DNA from: Curvibacter sp.
Lineage (GTDB): Bacteria > Pseudomonadota > Gammaproteobacteria > Burkholderiales > Burkholderiaceae_C
Length of the DNA stretch: 64,000 nucleotides
Assembly: GCA_020621965.1 (NCBI GenBank)
Contig: JAHRYV010000005.1
Location: 1 to 64,000 of the forward strand
Direction: 5' to 3'
This document shows positions 1 to 9,463 of this stretch, in pieces. Position 1 is the first letter of the stretch; each line of letters starts with the position of its first letter. Below the pieces are notes generated by a model, which saw nothing but the letters and a program-made list of their open reading frames with translations, did no database searches and had not been told where the DNA came from. The translations under genes and the position numbers were made by a program.

Positions 1-154
1 CCAGAATCGCCTCGCAAAACGGTTGCTCCTTGCCTTCACCATCAATGAAGTAATCTGCATGCGTGGTGACAGGTATGGATAGCAGTGCAGATACCAGGCA
101 CAGCGATCTGATGTACGTCGCCAACTGACTTTTTTCGAATGCAGAGTGGTTCAT
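1..154 (-). CDS. N-terminus of an exported protein, cut off by the window edge
   Basis: Only the first 51 codons of a leftward gene are inside the window. The ATG at 154 has AAGGA seven bases upstream. The N-terminus has a polar, basic start followed by a hydrophobic stretch (SLCLVSALLSIPVTTHA) and then acidic residues, which looks like a Sec signal peptide with cleavage after THA. The visible mature part (DYFIDGEGKEQPFCEAIL) shows no domain I recognise. No function can be assigned. Confidence 0.6.
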   Translation of the reverse strand, partial: MNHSAFEKSQLATYIRSLCLVSALLSIPVTTHADYFIDGEGKEQPFCEAIL

Positions 155-483
155 GCCGCCATCCTTTTTGTGCTTTCACATGACGTTGGATTCATCGGTG
201 CGTCCTCTTCACCGCCACGTTCAACCTTGCGGCAGACCACCACCGTACAGCCGTCGTGCAACAGGGCCTCTTCGTCCCGGTTCGAGGCACTGCGACTCAG
301 CAGTCCCCAATGGATCTCCCGTCTTCATGTTTTCTCCCTGCGCGCTGCTGGGTCCAGCGCGGTTTTTGCGCGCAACGCAAGCCGTCAACCTGATGCACAG
401 CCCCGGCGATGGCCCGCGTTCTGCGCCTTGCCGGCCGAAAATGCCGCCCCGTCCCTGATTGCGACGATTCCGGGAATCAGCCC
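155..483. other. Intergenic stretch without a convincing gene
   Basis: Between the leftward exported-protein start and the end of the DUF1631 gene. Short open frames here overlap one another, lack ribosome sites and look like chance frames in GC-rich DNA. A GGTTCGAGGC string near 280 recalls a T-arm, but no cloverleaf can be built around it. It must hold the promoter of the leftward gene at 154, which I cannot place. Confidence 0.5.
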
Positions 484-2754
484 CTAGGACCGGCCCGTGT
501 TGCGGGCGTTGAGCAGCGCGGTCTGCGCCACGGCGTCCAGGGCGTTGTCCACCACGTGGCGCTCGGACACGATGCGCATCAGGCCGTTGGTGCGCAGCTG
601 CTCCATGGTGCGGCGCGACATGGAGTGCGCCAGGCCCTTGCCCGAGATGAACATGAACAGGGTGCCGTGCGGGCTGGCCCAGGTGAGCTGGGCGCGTACC
701 CACTCCCCCTTGAGCTGCAGTTCCACCCAGCAGCCGATGGCCAGGTCGGCCGTGTTCCAGGTGCTGGACACGGGAGCGCCGGCCGCGCCCGGCGTGACAG
801 TGCCCTGGGGCAGGTAACCGGCTTCGTCGGCCTCGCGGCCGGCCACCCAGATGTTCTCGGGGTTGGTGGCGGCCAGCACGCCGAAATCGGTGCCGCTCTC
901 GCCGGCCTCCTGCGAGAACTCCTCGGGCAGGTCGTCCAAATAGCCGTCGGGCTCGCTCACCTCCAAGCCGGCCACCGGGCCACCTCGCGCCGCGGGCAGT
1001 GCGGCGGGTTGGGCCGGCGCCGCCACGGGCGCGGGCTCCACCGCCACCTTGGGCGGCTCGAAAGCCTTCTCGTGGCGGGCGATCAGTTCGTCGAGGAAAC
1101 GCGGGATGCGCTCGGGCGGGTAGTCGATCAGCTGCAGGCCGTGGCGCAGGCGGACCAGCAGATTGGGCACCATCTGCACCAGGCGGGCGCGGTCCTGGCG
1201 CACCAGCTTGACCTGCACGCTCCAGAGCAGGTCGTCGACCAGGGCGAGGTAACCGTCGGCGTCGCTGGTGCCGCCGGCGCGCAGCTGGGATTCGGCCACC
1301 GCCTGGGCCCAGGGGCCGCAGAGGAAGGCGGCGACGAAGTCGGGGATCTTCTTGTCGGCGATGCGCTCCTGGAAGTCGGCCGCGTGGCGCTGCGCCAGCA
1401 GGTTGCGCTGCTCGGCGTGCATCAGTGCGCGGGCGGCGTCCTGCTGCTTGGCCCGCAGTTCCAGGTCGACACGCGACCACTGGGCGTCGATCATGGTCAG
1501 CGCACGGGCGAAGGACTCGGCCGCGCCGTCGCTGCCCAGCAGCTCCAGCACGGCGGAGGACACCATCTTGAGGAAACGCTGGAAGCGCTCGTCGTTCTCG
1601 GTCTTGTAACCCAGGCTCTGGTGCGTGATGCGGTCCAGGAACTGGCGCGCCGGGTGCCGCCGGTCGCTGAAAAAGCGCGGGTCGGTCTGCGACAGGCGCA
1701 GCAGCATGGGGCCGAGCTCCTTGACCTGCGCCCGCACGGGCGGCAGCAGGCGCTGGTCGCGGGCCAGGTTGTCCAGCATCAGGCGCACCACCTCCTCGCC
1801 CAGCTGCTCGCCGAGCTGGCGGTTGCGGTTGGTCTCCTGACCCTGGGCCGCGCTGGGCGGCGGAGCCGCCCGCTGCGCCCGTTCACTCAGGCGCTTGAGC
1901 ATGGGCTCGACCATGCGCAGGTCTTCCAGCGCCACCACGGGCGCCGGCACGGTATGCAGGAAATCCTTCTTGGGCATGGCGCCGTCGAGCTCACCCGTGA
2001 GCAGGCGCCGCAGCTTGTCCAGCGTGAGCATGGTGCGGGCCACGGGGTTCTCCGCCGGCTGGCCACCCGCGCCCGGGCTGCCGGTGGTCAACAGGGGCAC
2101 CACGGGCTCGATGCCCTGCGAGCGCAGCCAGTCCGCCAGCTCCTTGTAGAGCGCACACACGCTGTTGCCCAGGATGCCGCCGGCCGGCGAGATGAGCGCT
2201 GTGCGGGCCTCTTCGCTGGGTACGTGCAGCGCCAGGGTCTCGCGCAGCGCGCGGGCAAAGGTCTCGGGGCGCAGCGGGTTGAGGTGGGCCTGCACCGAGA
2301 GCCAGCCCATCAGGCTGCTGATCAGGGCGTTGAGCGGCGGCAGCACTTCGTCGGTGGCGAACTGGATCTCCTGCTGCGCCAGCGCGTATTCGATGTTGGC
2401 GTCGAGCTGGCTGGCGTCGAGCAGCTGGATGTCGTCGAAGCGCACCAGCGCCTCCGGATCGCTGGCGTGGCTGCCGCTGCGGTAGATGGCCAGGCGCAGC
2501 TGGGCGGCGAAGGTCTCGCGCACCGCCTGCGCCTGGACACGCAGGGCCTCGACGATCTGAGGTGTGACGATGCGCTGGTTGACCTTGGACGACTTGCTGC
2601 CGACCTGGTTGACGGCCAGGTCCAGCCCCTTGATGACGTCGTCGATCAGCGGCCCGGACTGCTGCAGCACCACTTCGATGCAATCATGCAGGGACGGGCG
2701 CTCCGCGGTCGGATCGTCCGACACGCCCAGGCGCCGCATGAGGAATTTCTTCAT
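484..2754 (-). CDS. DUF1631 family protein
   Basis: A 756-residue cytoplasmic protein that looks like the DUF1631 family common in Burkholderiales; its function is unknown. There is no signal peptide or membrane segment. The sequence is mostly helical and Leu/Ala/Arg-rich, with a low-complexity Pro/Ala segment around residues 590-620 and a C-terminal part rich in beta-prone residues (CWVELQLKGEWVRAQLTW, LFMFISGKGLAHS), which may be a small separate domain. The ATG at 2754 (MKKFLMRRLG) is chosen because upstream codons in the same frame look like non-coding leader. The gene is transcribed away from rhlE. Family assignment is by recognition only. Confidence 0.7.
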   Translation of the reverse strand: MKKFLMRRLGVSDDPTAERPSLHDCIEVVLQQSGPLIDDVIKGLDLAVNQVGSKSSKVNQRIVTPQIVEALRVQAQAVRETFAAQLRLAIYRSGSHASDPEALVRFDDIQLLDASQLDANIEYALAQQEIQFATDEVLPPLNALISSLMGWLSVQAHLNPLRPETFARALRETLALHVPSEEARTALISPAGGILGNSVCALYKELADWLRSQGIEPVVPLLTTGSPGAGGQPAENPVARTMLTLDKLRRLLTGELDGAMPKKDFLHTVPAPVVALEDLRMVEPMLKRLSERAQRAAPPPSAAQGQETNRNRQLGEQLGEEVVRLMLDNLARDQRLLPPVRAQVKELGPMLLRLSQTDPRFFSDRRHPARQFLDRITHQSLGYKTENDERFQRFLKMVSSAVLELLGSDGAAESFARALTMIDAQWSRVDLELRAKQQDAARALMHAEQRNLLAQRHAADFQERIADKKIPDFVAAFLCGPWAQAVAESQLRAGGTSDADGYLALVDDLLWSVQVKLVRQDRARLVQMVPNLLVRLRHGLQLIDYPPERIPRFLDELIARHEKAFEPPKVAVEPAPVAAPAQPAALPAARGGPVAGLEVSEPDGYLDDLPEEFSQEAGESGTDFGVLAATNPENIWVAGREADEAGYLPQGTVTPGAAGAPVSSTWNTADLAIGCWVELQLKGEWVRAQLTWASPHGTLFMFISGKGLAHSMSRRTMEQLRTNGLMRIVSERHVVDNALDAVAQTALLNARNTGRS

Positions 2755-3146
2755 TGGGAATGCAGTGACAAGCCGGGACCGTGCCCCGGCACTCGTGGCA
2801 TTTATTGTCACTCGGACCCGGCGGTTCGGACAGTACCGCACTACATCTTGTTACCAGCATGACAAATAAAGTCACATGCGATCATTTTTGGCAGCCCGAA
2901 ACGACACGACGCGTCACCCGCTGCGCCGGCATCGATTTCCGGCCGCCGGACGGGTTGCGGCAAAGCATGAGACAATAGCCGCGTTGCCGTTCAGTTGCGC
3001 GCAACATCAGCACACTGCTGGGGGCTTTGTCACCGCGTCCCGCGGACCGACGGTTCCACCCTTGAACCCTATCTGCCTTTGACTGGCCGGGCGCCTCAAG
3101 CACCCGTACAGGCCGATATCCCAGCGCCCGGATGGGCGCCATCTAC
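2755..3146. other. Divergent intergenic region between DUF1631 and rhlE
   Basis: About 390 bases between two divergent starts. No gene is supported here. It is the only place the two promoters can sit. I see a GACAAT-like string near 2971 that could be a minus-10 for rhlE, without a good minus-35. A long leader for rhlE would fit the cold- and autoregulated leaders known for some DEAD-box genes, but no structure is obvious by eye. Confidence 0.35.
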
Positions 3147-4820
3147 ATGAACTTTGAAGATCTGAAACTGGCTCCGGCCATCCTGAAGGCTGTGCGCGAG
3201 CAGGGCTACGAGACCCCCACCGCCATCCAGGCCCAGGCCATCCCGCTGGTACTCGAGGGCCACGACCTGCTGGGCGGCGCCCAGACCGGCACCGGCAAGA
3301 CGGCCGCCTTCACCCTGCCCCTGCTGCATCGCCTCACCATGAGCCGCAGCGCGCAGAACAAATGGGGCGGCACCGGCATCCGCGCCCTGGTGCTCACCCC
3401 CACGCGCGAGCTGGCCGCCCAGGTCGAGGAATCGGTCCAGACCTATGGCAAGTACCTGCAACTGAGCTCCACGGTCGTCTTTGGCGGTGTCGGCATGAAC
3501 CCGCAGATCAGCCGCCTCAAGAAGGGCGTGGACATCCTGGTCGCCACCCCGGGCCGTCTGCTCGACCTGCAGCAACAGGGTTTCCTGGACCTCTCCACGG
3601 TGCAGACCCTGGTGCTGGACGAGGCCGACCGCATGCTGGACATGGGTTTCATCCATGACGTGAAGAAGGTGCTGGCCCTGGTGCCCAAGGACAAGCAGAG
3701 CCTGCTGTTCTCCGCCACCTTCAGCGACGAGATCCGCGAGCTGGCCAACGGCCTGCTCAAGAACCCGCAGAGCGTGCAGGTCACGCCGCGCAACACCACG
3801 GTGCAGCGCATCACCCAGGTCATCCACCCGGTGGGCCGCGGCAAGAAGAAGGCGCTGCTGGCGCACATCATCCAGCAGCACAACTGGAGCCAGGTGCTGG
3901 TGTTCGTGCGCACCAAGTTCGGCGCCAACAACGTGGCCGAATATCTGGAAAAGAACGGCATCACCGCCATGGCGCTGCACGGCAACAAGAGCCAGGGTGC
4001 CCGCACCCAGGCGCTGGCCGGCTTCAAGAGCGGCACCGTGCGCGCCCTGGTGGCCACCGACATCGCCGCGCGCGGCATCGACATCGACGATCTGCCGCAC
4101 GTGGTGAACTACGAGATTCCCAACGTCAGCGAAGACTATGTGCACCGCATCGGCCGTACCGGCCGCGCCGGTGCCGACGGCGCCGCCGTCAACCTGGTCT
4201 GCCTGGACGAGGAAGGTTTCATGGCCGAGATCGAGCGCTTCACCAAGCAGAAGATCGAGGTGCAGGTGGTCGAAGGCTTCGGCCCCGAGCCGGGCGAGCG
4301 CGCCGAGCCCATCGCCATGGGCCGCCAGACCATCTGGGGCGGCGCCGGCAAGCCGCCGAGCCGCGAGGTGATGGCCGCGGCCGCCAAGGCGGCACGCAGC
4401 GAAATGCTGCAGCGCGTGCGTGACAACAAGGCCGGCCAGGGCGAACGCGCCAAGGGCGGCGGCCAGGGCCAGCGTGCCGGTGGCGGCCAGAACGCCCCGC
4501 GCGGCGGCCAGGCCAAACCCCAGGGCCAGCGCGCCCAGGGTCAAGGCCAGGGTCAGGGCGGCCAGGGCCGCAGCAGCGAACAACGCCGCAGCAGCGGCGG
4601 TGGCGGCAACGGCCAGCGTGCCGGCGAGCCGCGCCAGCCCGATCCGCTGCGCACCGGCACCGACGCGCTGAGCCAGGGCGGTCGCAACCGCGGGCGCGGT
4701 GGTCGTCCCGGCGGTGGCGGTGGTGGTGGTGGCGGCCAGGGCCGCAACCGCGACAGCGGCAAGAGTGGCGGCGGCGGGGTGGATCCGCTGCGCACCAGCT
4801 ACGGCCGCATCGGCAACTGA
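3147..4820 (+). CDS. rhlE: DEAD-box ATP-dependent RNA helicase, RhlE type
   Basis: A 557-residue RNA helicase expected to act in ribosome assembly or RNA turnover. All core motifs are visible in order: Q motif (TAIQAQAIP), Walker A (AQTGTGKT), [12 protein letters not shown] in [16 protein letters not shown] in FSATFS, then [12 protein letters not shown] and [10 protein letters not shown]. After about residue 400 comes a long disordered tail rich in Gly, Gln and Arg with RGG-like repeats, typical of the RNA-binding tails of betaproteobacterial RhlE. ATG 3147 (MNFEDLKL) is preferred over 3132 because it matches the usual family start. A clean intrinsic terminator follows at 4840. Confidence 0.93.
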   Translation: MNFEDLKLAPAILKAVREQGYETPTAIQAQAIPLVLEGHDLLGGAQTGTGKTAAFTLPLLHRLTMSRSAQNKWGGTGIRALVLTPTRELAAQVEESVQTYGKYLQLSSTVVFGGVGMNPQISRLKKGVDILVATPGRLLDLQQQGFLDLSTVQTLVLDEADRMLDMGFIHDVKKVLALVPKDKQSLLFSATFSDEIRELANGLLKNPQSVQVTPRNTTVQRITQVIHPVGRGKKKALLAHIIQQHNWSQVLVFVRTKFGANNVAEYLEKNGITAMALHGNKSQGARTQALAGFKSGTVRALVATDIAARGIDIDDLPHVVNYEIPNVSEDYVHRIGRTGRAGADGAAVNLVCLDEEGFMAEIERFTKQKIEVQVVEGFGPEPGERAEPIAMGRQTIWGGAGKPPSREVMAAAAKAARSEMLQRVRDNKAGQGERAKGGGQGQRAGGGQNAPRGGQAKPQGQRAQGQGQGQGGQGRSSEQRRSSGGGGNGQRAGEPRQPDPLRTGTDALSQGGRNRGRGGRPGGGGGGGGGQGRNRDSGKSGGGGVDPLRTSYGRIGN

Positions 4821-4839
4821 GCTGACACTCTCACATCAA

Positions 4840-4865
4840 CGGCCTGCCTTATGCAGGCCGTTTTT
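4840..4865 (+). terminator. Intrinsic terminator of rhlE
   Basis: An 8-bp GC-rich stem (CGGCCTGC, loop CTTAT, GCAGGCCG) followed directly by TTTTT, 20 bases after the rhlE stop. On the opposite strand the stem is preceded by A residues only, so it serves rhlE rather than the convergent cupin gene. Confidence 0.9.
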
Positions 4866-4868
4866 GTT

Positions 4869-5252
4869 TCAGCCGCGCACGAACAAGGTGATCAGCGGGT
4901 CCGGGCCGACCTGACGGCTCCAGTGGCCATGGATAGCCGCATCGAAGGTCTGCCCGGGGGGCAGCAGATCGGCGGAATAGAAGTGCTGGCCCGGGCCGAA
5001 GATGCGCGACACCCCGCCCTGGATACCGATCTCCATCTGCCCTTGCAGGATGAAGACCCACTGCGGCGTGGTGGTGACGTGAAAGCTGCTGCGAAAGCCC
5101 ACCGGGCTGTGGCGCAGCTGGTAGCCGCCGCTGGCAAACAGCTCCGACAGCATGGACTGCGGCGTGCCCTGCCCCAGCGGCACGGCCTCCTCGCGAAAGC
5201 GCGCGCGGCCGTCGGTGTCGGTGTAGAGGATGACTTTGGTGATTGTGGTCAT
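4869..5252 (-). CDS. Small cupin-fold protein
   Basis: A 127-residue single-domain protein. The central part ([26 protein letters not shown], then [18 protein letters not shown]) has the spacing of the two short cupin motifs, including the [10 protein letters not shown] turn and a later histidine. This suggests a beta-barrel binding a small molecule or metal. No signal peptide is present. ATG 5252 (MTTITKV) is the likely start; an in-frame ATG two codons upstream is possible. It lies convergent to rhlE and divergent from gloA. The substrate is unknown. Confidence 0.65.
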   Translation of the reverse strand: MTTITKVILYTDTDGRARFREEAVPLGQGTPQSMLSELFASGGYQLRHSPVGFRSSFHVTTTPQWVFILQGQMEIGIQGGVSRIFGPGQHFYSADLLPPGQTFDAAIHGHWSRQVGPDPLITLFVRG

Positions 5253-5379
5253 GACCATGGTGCAAACAAGTTCGATCGGCCATTATTCCCCAAGGGATGG
5301 TGTTCAAAACTCGCGCCGCGCGGTATGCTCGCGCCGACACGGTCCGCCGTGCCATCGACTTAACGACACCCTTTCGATC

Positions 5380-5778
5380 ATGAGATTCCTCCACACCATG
5401 CTGCGCGTCGGCAACCTGCAGCGCGCCATCGATTTCTACACCCGCGTCATGGGCATGACGCTGCTGCGCACCACCGACCGGCCCGAGCAGAAGTACTCGC
5501 TGGCCTTCCTCGGTTATGCCGCCAACCCCGAGCAGGCGGAAATCGAGCTGACCTACAACTACGGCGTCGACCGATACGAGATGGGCGGCGCCTACGGCCA
5601 TATCGCGCTGGGCGTGGACGACATCTACGCCACCTGCGAGCAGATCCGCGCCAAGGCCGCGCAGTTCGGCGGCAGCATCACGCGCGAACCCGGCCCGGTC
5701 AAGGGCGGCAACACGCTGATCGCTTTCATCACCGACCCCGACGGCTACAAGATCGAGCTGATCCAGCACGGCGCCTGA
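5380..5778 (+). CDS. gloA: Lactoylglutathione lyase (glyoxalase I)
   Basis: A 132-residue protein that isomerises the methylglyoxal-glutathione hemithioacetal to S-lactoylglutathione, the first step of methylglyoxal detoxification in the cytosol. The glyoxalase fold repeats are clear: [20 protein letters not shown], then [15 protein letters not shown], and [11 protein letters not shown] at the end. The four expected metal ligands can be assigned as His5, the Glu in AEIELTYN, the His in YGHIAL and the Glu in KIELIQ. Length matches the family. ATG 5380 is chosen because the family start is MRFLHTM. Confidence 0.93.
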   Translation: MRFLHTMLRVGNLQRAIDFYTRVMGMTLLRTTDRPEQKYSLAFLGYAANPEQAEIELTYNYGVDRYEMGGAYGHIALGVDDIYATCEQIRAKAAQFGGSITREPGPVKGGNTLIAFITDPDGYKIELIQHGA

Positions 5779-5886
5779 GCCGCGCGCCCGAACGACCCGG
5801 CGCCGGCCGGAAAACGGGCGGAAGTTGTCTTATCTCACGCCCAGCGGCCGCCCGGGCCGGGCGGGGCCGTCTGAGCGCGGTACGAT

Positions 5887-7935
5887 GTGCCGAAAGGACG
5901 GCAACACGGCCGTCCGGATCCGCGAAAGCACCGTCCCTTGAATTTGCCTGACCCTCTTGAGCGCCTGCTCCAGCCGGCCCCGGCGGAGCTGGAGCTGTCG
6001 CATGACTGGCGCGAGCGCATCCTCTCGACCATCCTGATGGCCGCCGCCGTGCTGGGTGCCCTGACCGCCGTGCCCAGCATCTGGCTGGCCGTGCACCAGG
6101 GCCTGCGCTCCATTGCCTGGGCCGACGGCCTGGCCCTGGTCTGGGTCCTGGTCCTGTGGCGCTGGCCAGGTCTGAACTACCGCTGGCGGGCCTGGAACCT
6201 GCTGGCCCTGACCTATCTGCTGGGCGTCTGGCTGTTGCTGCAGGTGGGACCGGTCAGCCAGATCTATCTCATGGCCACGCCCGTCCTGGGCGCCTTGCTG
6301 CTGGGCATGCGCCCGGCCCTGCTGACGCTGGCCGTCAATACCGTCACGCTGGCGACCATCGGCTACCTGGCCCAGGCCGACCTGCATGTGCCGGGTTTCG
6401 AGCACCGGCCCTTCGCCGAGTGGGCCGTCATCACGATCAACTTCCTGTTCGTCAACGCCGTCATCACGATTTCCTGCGGCGTGCTGCTCAGCCGGCTGGA
6501 GCGTTCGCTCGACCGACAGCTGGTCATCTCCCATTCGCTCGAAGAGGGCCAGCTGCATCTGCGCGCTGTCAACGAGGAACTGCAGCGCACCGCCACGGCG
6601 CTCAACCGCCTGGCCTACTACGACGAACTCAGCGGCCTGCCCAACCGGCGCCTGCTGATGGACCGGCTGGCCCAGGCCCAGGCGACGGCGCAACACGCGC
6701 CCCTGGGCAGCGTCCTGCTCTACCTGGACCTGGACCGCTTCAAGAACGTCAACGATGCCCGGGGCCACGCGGCCGGCGATGCCCTGCTGGGCGCCGTGGC
6801 GCAGCGCCTGCGCACGCTGGTGCGGGCCGACGACACCGTGGCCCGCCTGGGCGGCGACGAATTCGCGATCCTGGCCACCCTGCCGGCGAACACCCACGAG
6901 CCTGCGCGCGACGGCGACGCGCGCGCCGCCCTGGTCATGGCCGGCAAGATACGGGAGGCCTTCGAGCAGCCCTTCAGCATCGACGGCCACCCCTACGGCG
7001 TGAGCGCCAGCATCGGCGTGGTCGTGCTCGGCCACCCGGACCAGTCCGCCGACGATCTGCTGCGCGACGCCGATACCGCCATGTACCGCGCCAAGGCCGC
7101 CGGCCGCAACCGGATCGCCTTCTTCGAAGCCACTATGCAGCGCGAGGTGGAACAGCACCTGGCCATGGAGAGCGACCTGGCCATGGCCCTGGGTCAGGAC
7201 CAGCTGTCCCTGCACCTGCAATCCCAGGTGGATGCCGCCGGGACGGTGGTCGGCGTGGAGATGCTGCTGCGCTGGGTCCATCCGGTGCTCGGCGCGATCC
7301 CGCCGGCGCGCTTCATTCCCGTCGCCGAGGAATCCAGCCTCATCGTGCGCCTGGGCGACTGGGTGCTGGAGCAGGCCTGCCGCACGCAGCGGCGCCTGCA
7401 GGCCTTGGGCATCGCGGTGCCGCTGTCGCTCAACGTCAGCCCGCGCCAGTTCCACCAGAACGATTTCGTCGAGCGGGTGCTGGCCACGCTCGATCGCAGC
7501 GGCGCCGACGCGCGCATGCTGGTCTTCGAGGTGACCGAGGGCCTGCTGCTGGAGAACCTGGCGCACACCATCCCGCGCATGGAGGCCCTGGCCGCACGCG
7601 GCATCCGCTTCTCCGTCGACGATTTCGGCACCGGCTACTCCAGCCTGGCCTACCTCAAACGCCTGCCCTTGCACGAACTCAAGATCGACCGCAGTTTCAT
7701 CGTGGACACCCCGTCCGACCCCGGAGATACCGCCATCGTGCAGATGATCCTGTCCATGGCCCGCCACCTCGGGCTCAAGGTGGTGGCCGAGGGCGTGGAG
7801 ACACGGGCCCAGGCTGATTTCCTGGCGAGCAACGGCTGCGACGCCATGCAGGGTTATCTCTTTGCGCGCCCGCAGCCGCTGGAGACCTGGCTAGGCACCA
7901 CCCACAAGACCGCCGACCTCTTTGCCAGCGCCTAG
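5887..7935 (+). CDS. Membrane GGDEF-EAL cyclic-di-GMP enzyme
   Basis: Up to 682 residues. Several hydrophobic helices in roughly residues 35-200 form a membrane sensor part, followed by a short coiled linker, a GGDEF domain (RLGGDEFAIL near residue 320) and an EAL domain. The GGDEF part keeps the catalytic signature and an RxxD inhibitory site (RADD, five residues upstream). The EAL part reads GVEMLLRW, so the signature is EML with the essential Glu kept; DDFGTGYSSLAYLKRLP and LKIDRSFI are present. It may therefore both make and degrade c-di-GMP. Start is uncertain: GTG 5887 or TTG 5938. A 7-bp hairpin (5896-5915) would lie in the leader if TTG is used. Confidence 0.88.
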   Translation: MPKGRQHGRPDPRKHRPLNLPDPLERLLQPAPAELELSHDWRERILSTILMAAAVLGALTAVPSIWLAVHQGLRSIAWADGLALVWVLVLWRWPGLNYRWRAWNLLALTYLLGVWLLLQVGPVSQIYLMATPVLGALLLGMRPALLTLAVNTVTLATIGYLAQADLHVPGFEHRPFAEWAVITINFLFVNAVITISCGVLLSRLERSLDRQLVISHSLEEGQLHLRAVNEELQRTATALNRLAYYDELSGLPNRRLLMDRLAQAQATAQHAPLGSVLLYLDLDRFKNVNDARGHAAGDALLGAVAQRLRTLVRADDTVARLGGDEFAILATLPANTHEPARDGDARAALVMAGKIREAFEQPFSIDGHPYGVSASIGVVVLGHPDQSADDLLRDADTAMYRAKAAGRNRIAFFEATMQREVEQHLAMESDLAMALGQDQLSLHLQSQVDAAGTVVGVEMLLRWVHPVLGAIPPARFIPVAEESSLIVRLGDWVLEQACRTQRRLQALGIAVPLSLNVSPRQFHQNDFVERVLATLDRSGADARMLVFEVTEGLLLENLAHTIPRMEALAARGIRFSVDDFGTGYSSLAYLKRLPLHELKIDRSFIVDTPSDPGDTAIVQMILSMARHLGLKVVAEGVETRAQADFLASNGCDAMQGYLFARPQPLETWLGTTHKTADLFASA

Positions 7936-7941
7936 GGACGC

Positions 7942-8673
7942 TCAGGGCTTGAGGGTCTCGGCCGCCAGGCGCTGGTAGGTGCCGTTGTGCTTGAGCCTGG
8001 CCAGGGCCTGCGACACGCGCGGCACCAGGGCGGCATGTTTCTTGTGCAGATACATGTGCATGGGCACGCTCACCAGCGGGGGCTCCATCACGCGCACCGT
8101 CAGGCCCGAATCACGCGCCTGCGCCAGTCCCTGCCAGCGTTCGTGCAGGGCGACGTCGACCCGCTCGCGCGCCAGCAGCGCGAACATCTGCTCGGCTTCG
8201 CGCACCGGCGTGGCCGGCACCCCGGGCGGCAGGTTGGACTCGAAGATCTTCCAGCCGATGATGTAGGTAACGGAATAGGGCTTGAGCGCATTCCAGTCGG
8301 GCGTGGCAAACGCCGGCTTGCGGCTCATGGCGACGAAGTCGTTCATCATCACCGGCTCGGGCACCCGGATCAGGTTGGGGTAGGTCTTTTCCAGTCCCGC
8401 CACGCGCAGAGCCTGGCCGTCGTCGATGCCCTCATTGGCGTTGAGCAGGCTGCGCTCGGACGCGGCCGGATAGACCAGGATCTCGGCCTGCACGCCAACC
8501 TCGCGGAACACGGCCGCCACCAGCCGGTCGAGAAAACCGGTGCGCGCGGGCGTGGTGTAAGGCGCCACCACGCTGGTGGAGATCACCAGCTTGTCCGCTG
8601 CCGCGGCCGGGACGGCCAGCCCCAGCACCAACGGCAGTAGGATGGAGAGATACCACGGTTGGCGACTTGACAT
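7942..8673 (-). CDS. Periplasmic solute-binding protein, family 3-like
   Basis: A 243-residue exported protein. Residues 1-27 form a signal peptide ending in VPAAAA. The mature part begins DKLVISTSVVAPYTTPARTGFLDRL and continues with a two-lobe binding-protein pattern (LVAAVFREVGVQAEILVYPAASERSLLNANEGIDDG), as in amino-acid-type binding proteins lacking a linked transporter. ATG 8673 has AAGGG about seven bases upstream. No permease or ATPase gene is adjacent, so it may act as a free-standing periplasmic binder or sensor. The ligand is unknown. Confidence 0.75.
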   Translation of the reverse strand: MSSRQPWYLSILLPLVLGLAVPAAAADKLVISTSVVAPYTTPARTGFLDRLVAAVFREVGVQAEILVYPAASERSLLNANEGIDDGQALRVAGLEKTYPNLIRVPEPVMMNDFVAMSRKPAFATPDWNALKPYSVTYIIGWKIFESNLPPGVPATPVREAEQMFALLARERVDVALHERWQGLAQARDSGLTVRVMEPPLVSVPMHMYLHKKHAALVPRVSQALARLKHNGTYQRLAAETLKP

Positions 8674-8766
8674 GCAGACCCTTGCGAAGATGACACAGCG
8701 CAGGAACGCGATCCGCGCATATTGTGGCCGCATTTGCCGGCTTGCGGTTGCGGCCGGGAGCACGCA

Positions 8767-9360
8767 ATGAACACGACGCCCGGGCTGCCCCGCCCGTTGC
8801 GCGACCCCGCTCCCCTGCTGGCGCGCGCGCTGGCCGAATGGGGCGGCCACGGCGACCTGTGGATCTTCGGCTACGCCTCGCTGATCTGGCGCCCCGACTT
8901 TGCCTTCGAGGAACGCCGCCCGGCCCAGGTCCTGGGCTGGCACCGGGCGCTGAAGATGTGGAGCCGCGTCAACCGCGGCACACCCGAAGTCCCGGGGCTG
9001 GTGTTCGCGCTGCTGTCCGGCGGCAGCTGTCACGGCATGGTTTTTCGCGTCCATCGCCACCAGGCGCCGGACATCCTGTCCGCCTTGTGGGAGCGCGAGA
9101 TGCCCACCGGGGTCTACGACCCGCGCTGGCTGCGCTGCCGCACGCCGCAGGGCCCGGTGTCGGCCCTGGCCTTCACGCTGTCGCGCCGCAGCCCGAACTA
9201 CACCGGTGAGCTCAGTGCGGAGCAGTACCGGCAGATCTTCGCCCAAGCGCGCGGGCGCTACGGCAGCACCCACGACTACGCCCGGCTGACCTTCGAGAGC
9301 CTGCAGGCCCACGGCATCCGCGATCGCGCGCTGGAGCGGCTGCTGCGCCACGCCCGCTGA
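8767..9360 (+). CDS. ChaC-type gamma-glutamylcyclotransferase
   Basis: A 197-residue cytosolic protein. It opens the family pattern with LWIFGYASLIWRPDF, the substrate-binding loop near residue 36, followed by HRALKMWSRVNRGTPEVPGLVFALLSGGSCHGMVFRV and WEREMPTGVYDPRWL. Known family members cleave glutathione or gamma-glutamyl amines to 5-oxoproline. Length fits ChaC-like proteins. It is divergent from the binding-protein gene, so the promoters share the 93 bases between 8674 and 8766. Specificity for glutathione is inferred from the family. Confidence 0.8.
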   Translation: MNTTPGLPRPLRDPAPLLARALAEWGGHGDLWIFGYASLIWRPDFAFEERRPAQVLGWHRALKMWSRVNRGTPEVPGLVFALLSGGSCHGMVFRVHRHQAPDILSALWEREMPTGVYDPRWLRCRTPQGPVSALAFTLSRRSPNYTGELSAEQYRQIFAQARGRYGSTHDYARLTFESLQAHGIRDRALERLLRHAR

Positions 9361-9463
9361 GCGGCGAGACCGCGGCACAGCCGGGGTTGCTCGGGCCCAC
9401 GCTTGCGCCCGCACCGGTACGCGCCTACAGTGGGCGCCCACGCCCTTGCGCAAGGAGTACACC

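Noticed and set aside
270-310. GGTTCGAGGC, a tRNA T-arm-like string
   Set aside because: No matching acceptor, D or anticodon arms could be drawn around it.
409-2862. Long open frame on the plus strand opposite DUF1631
   Set aside because: It is the mirror of a GC-rich gene on the other strand, with His/Gln/Gly/Ala-biased low-complexity sequence and no domain or ribosome site.
3096-4583. Minus-strand frame opposite rhlE
   Set aside because: Antisense of the helicase; no recognised motif and conflicts with all DEAD-box motifs on the plus strand.
4553-4795. Proline-rich ORF on the minus strand inside the rhlE tail
   Set aside because: It is the complement of the Gly-rich RGG tail and has no coding signal of its own.
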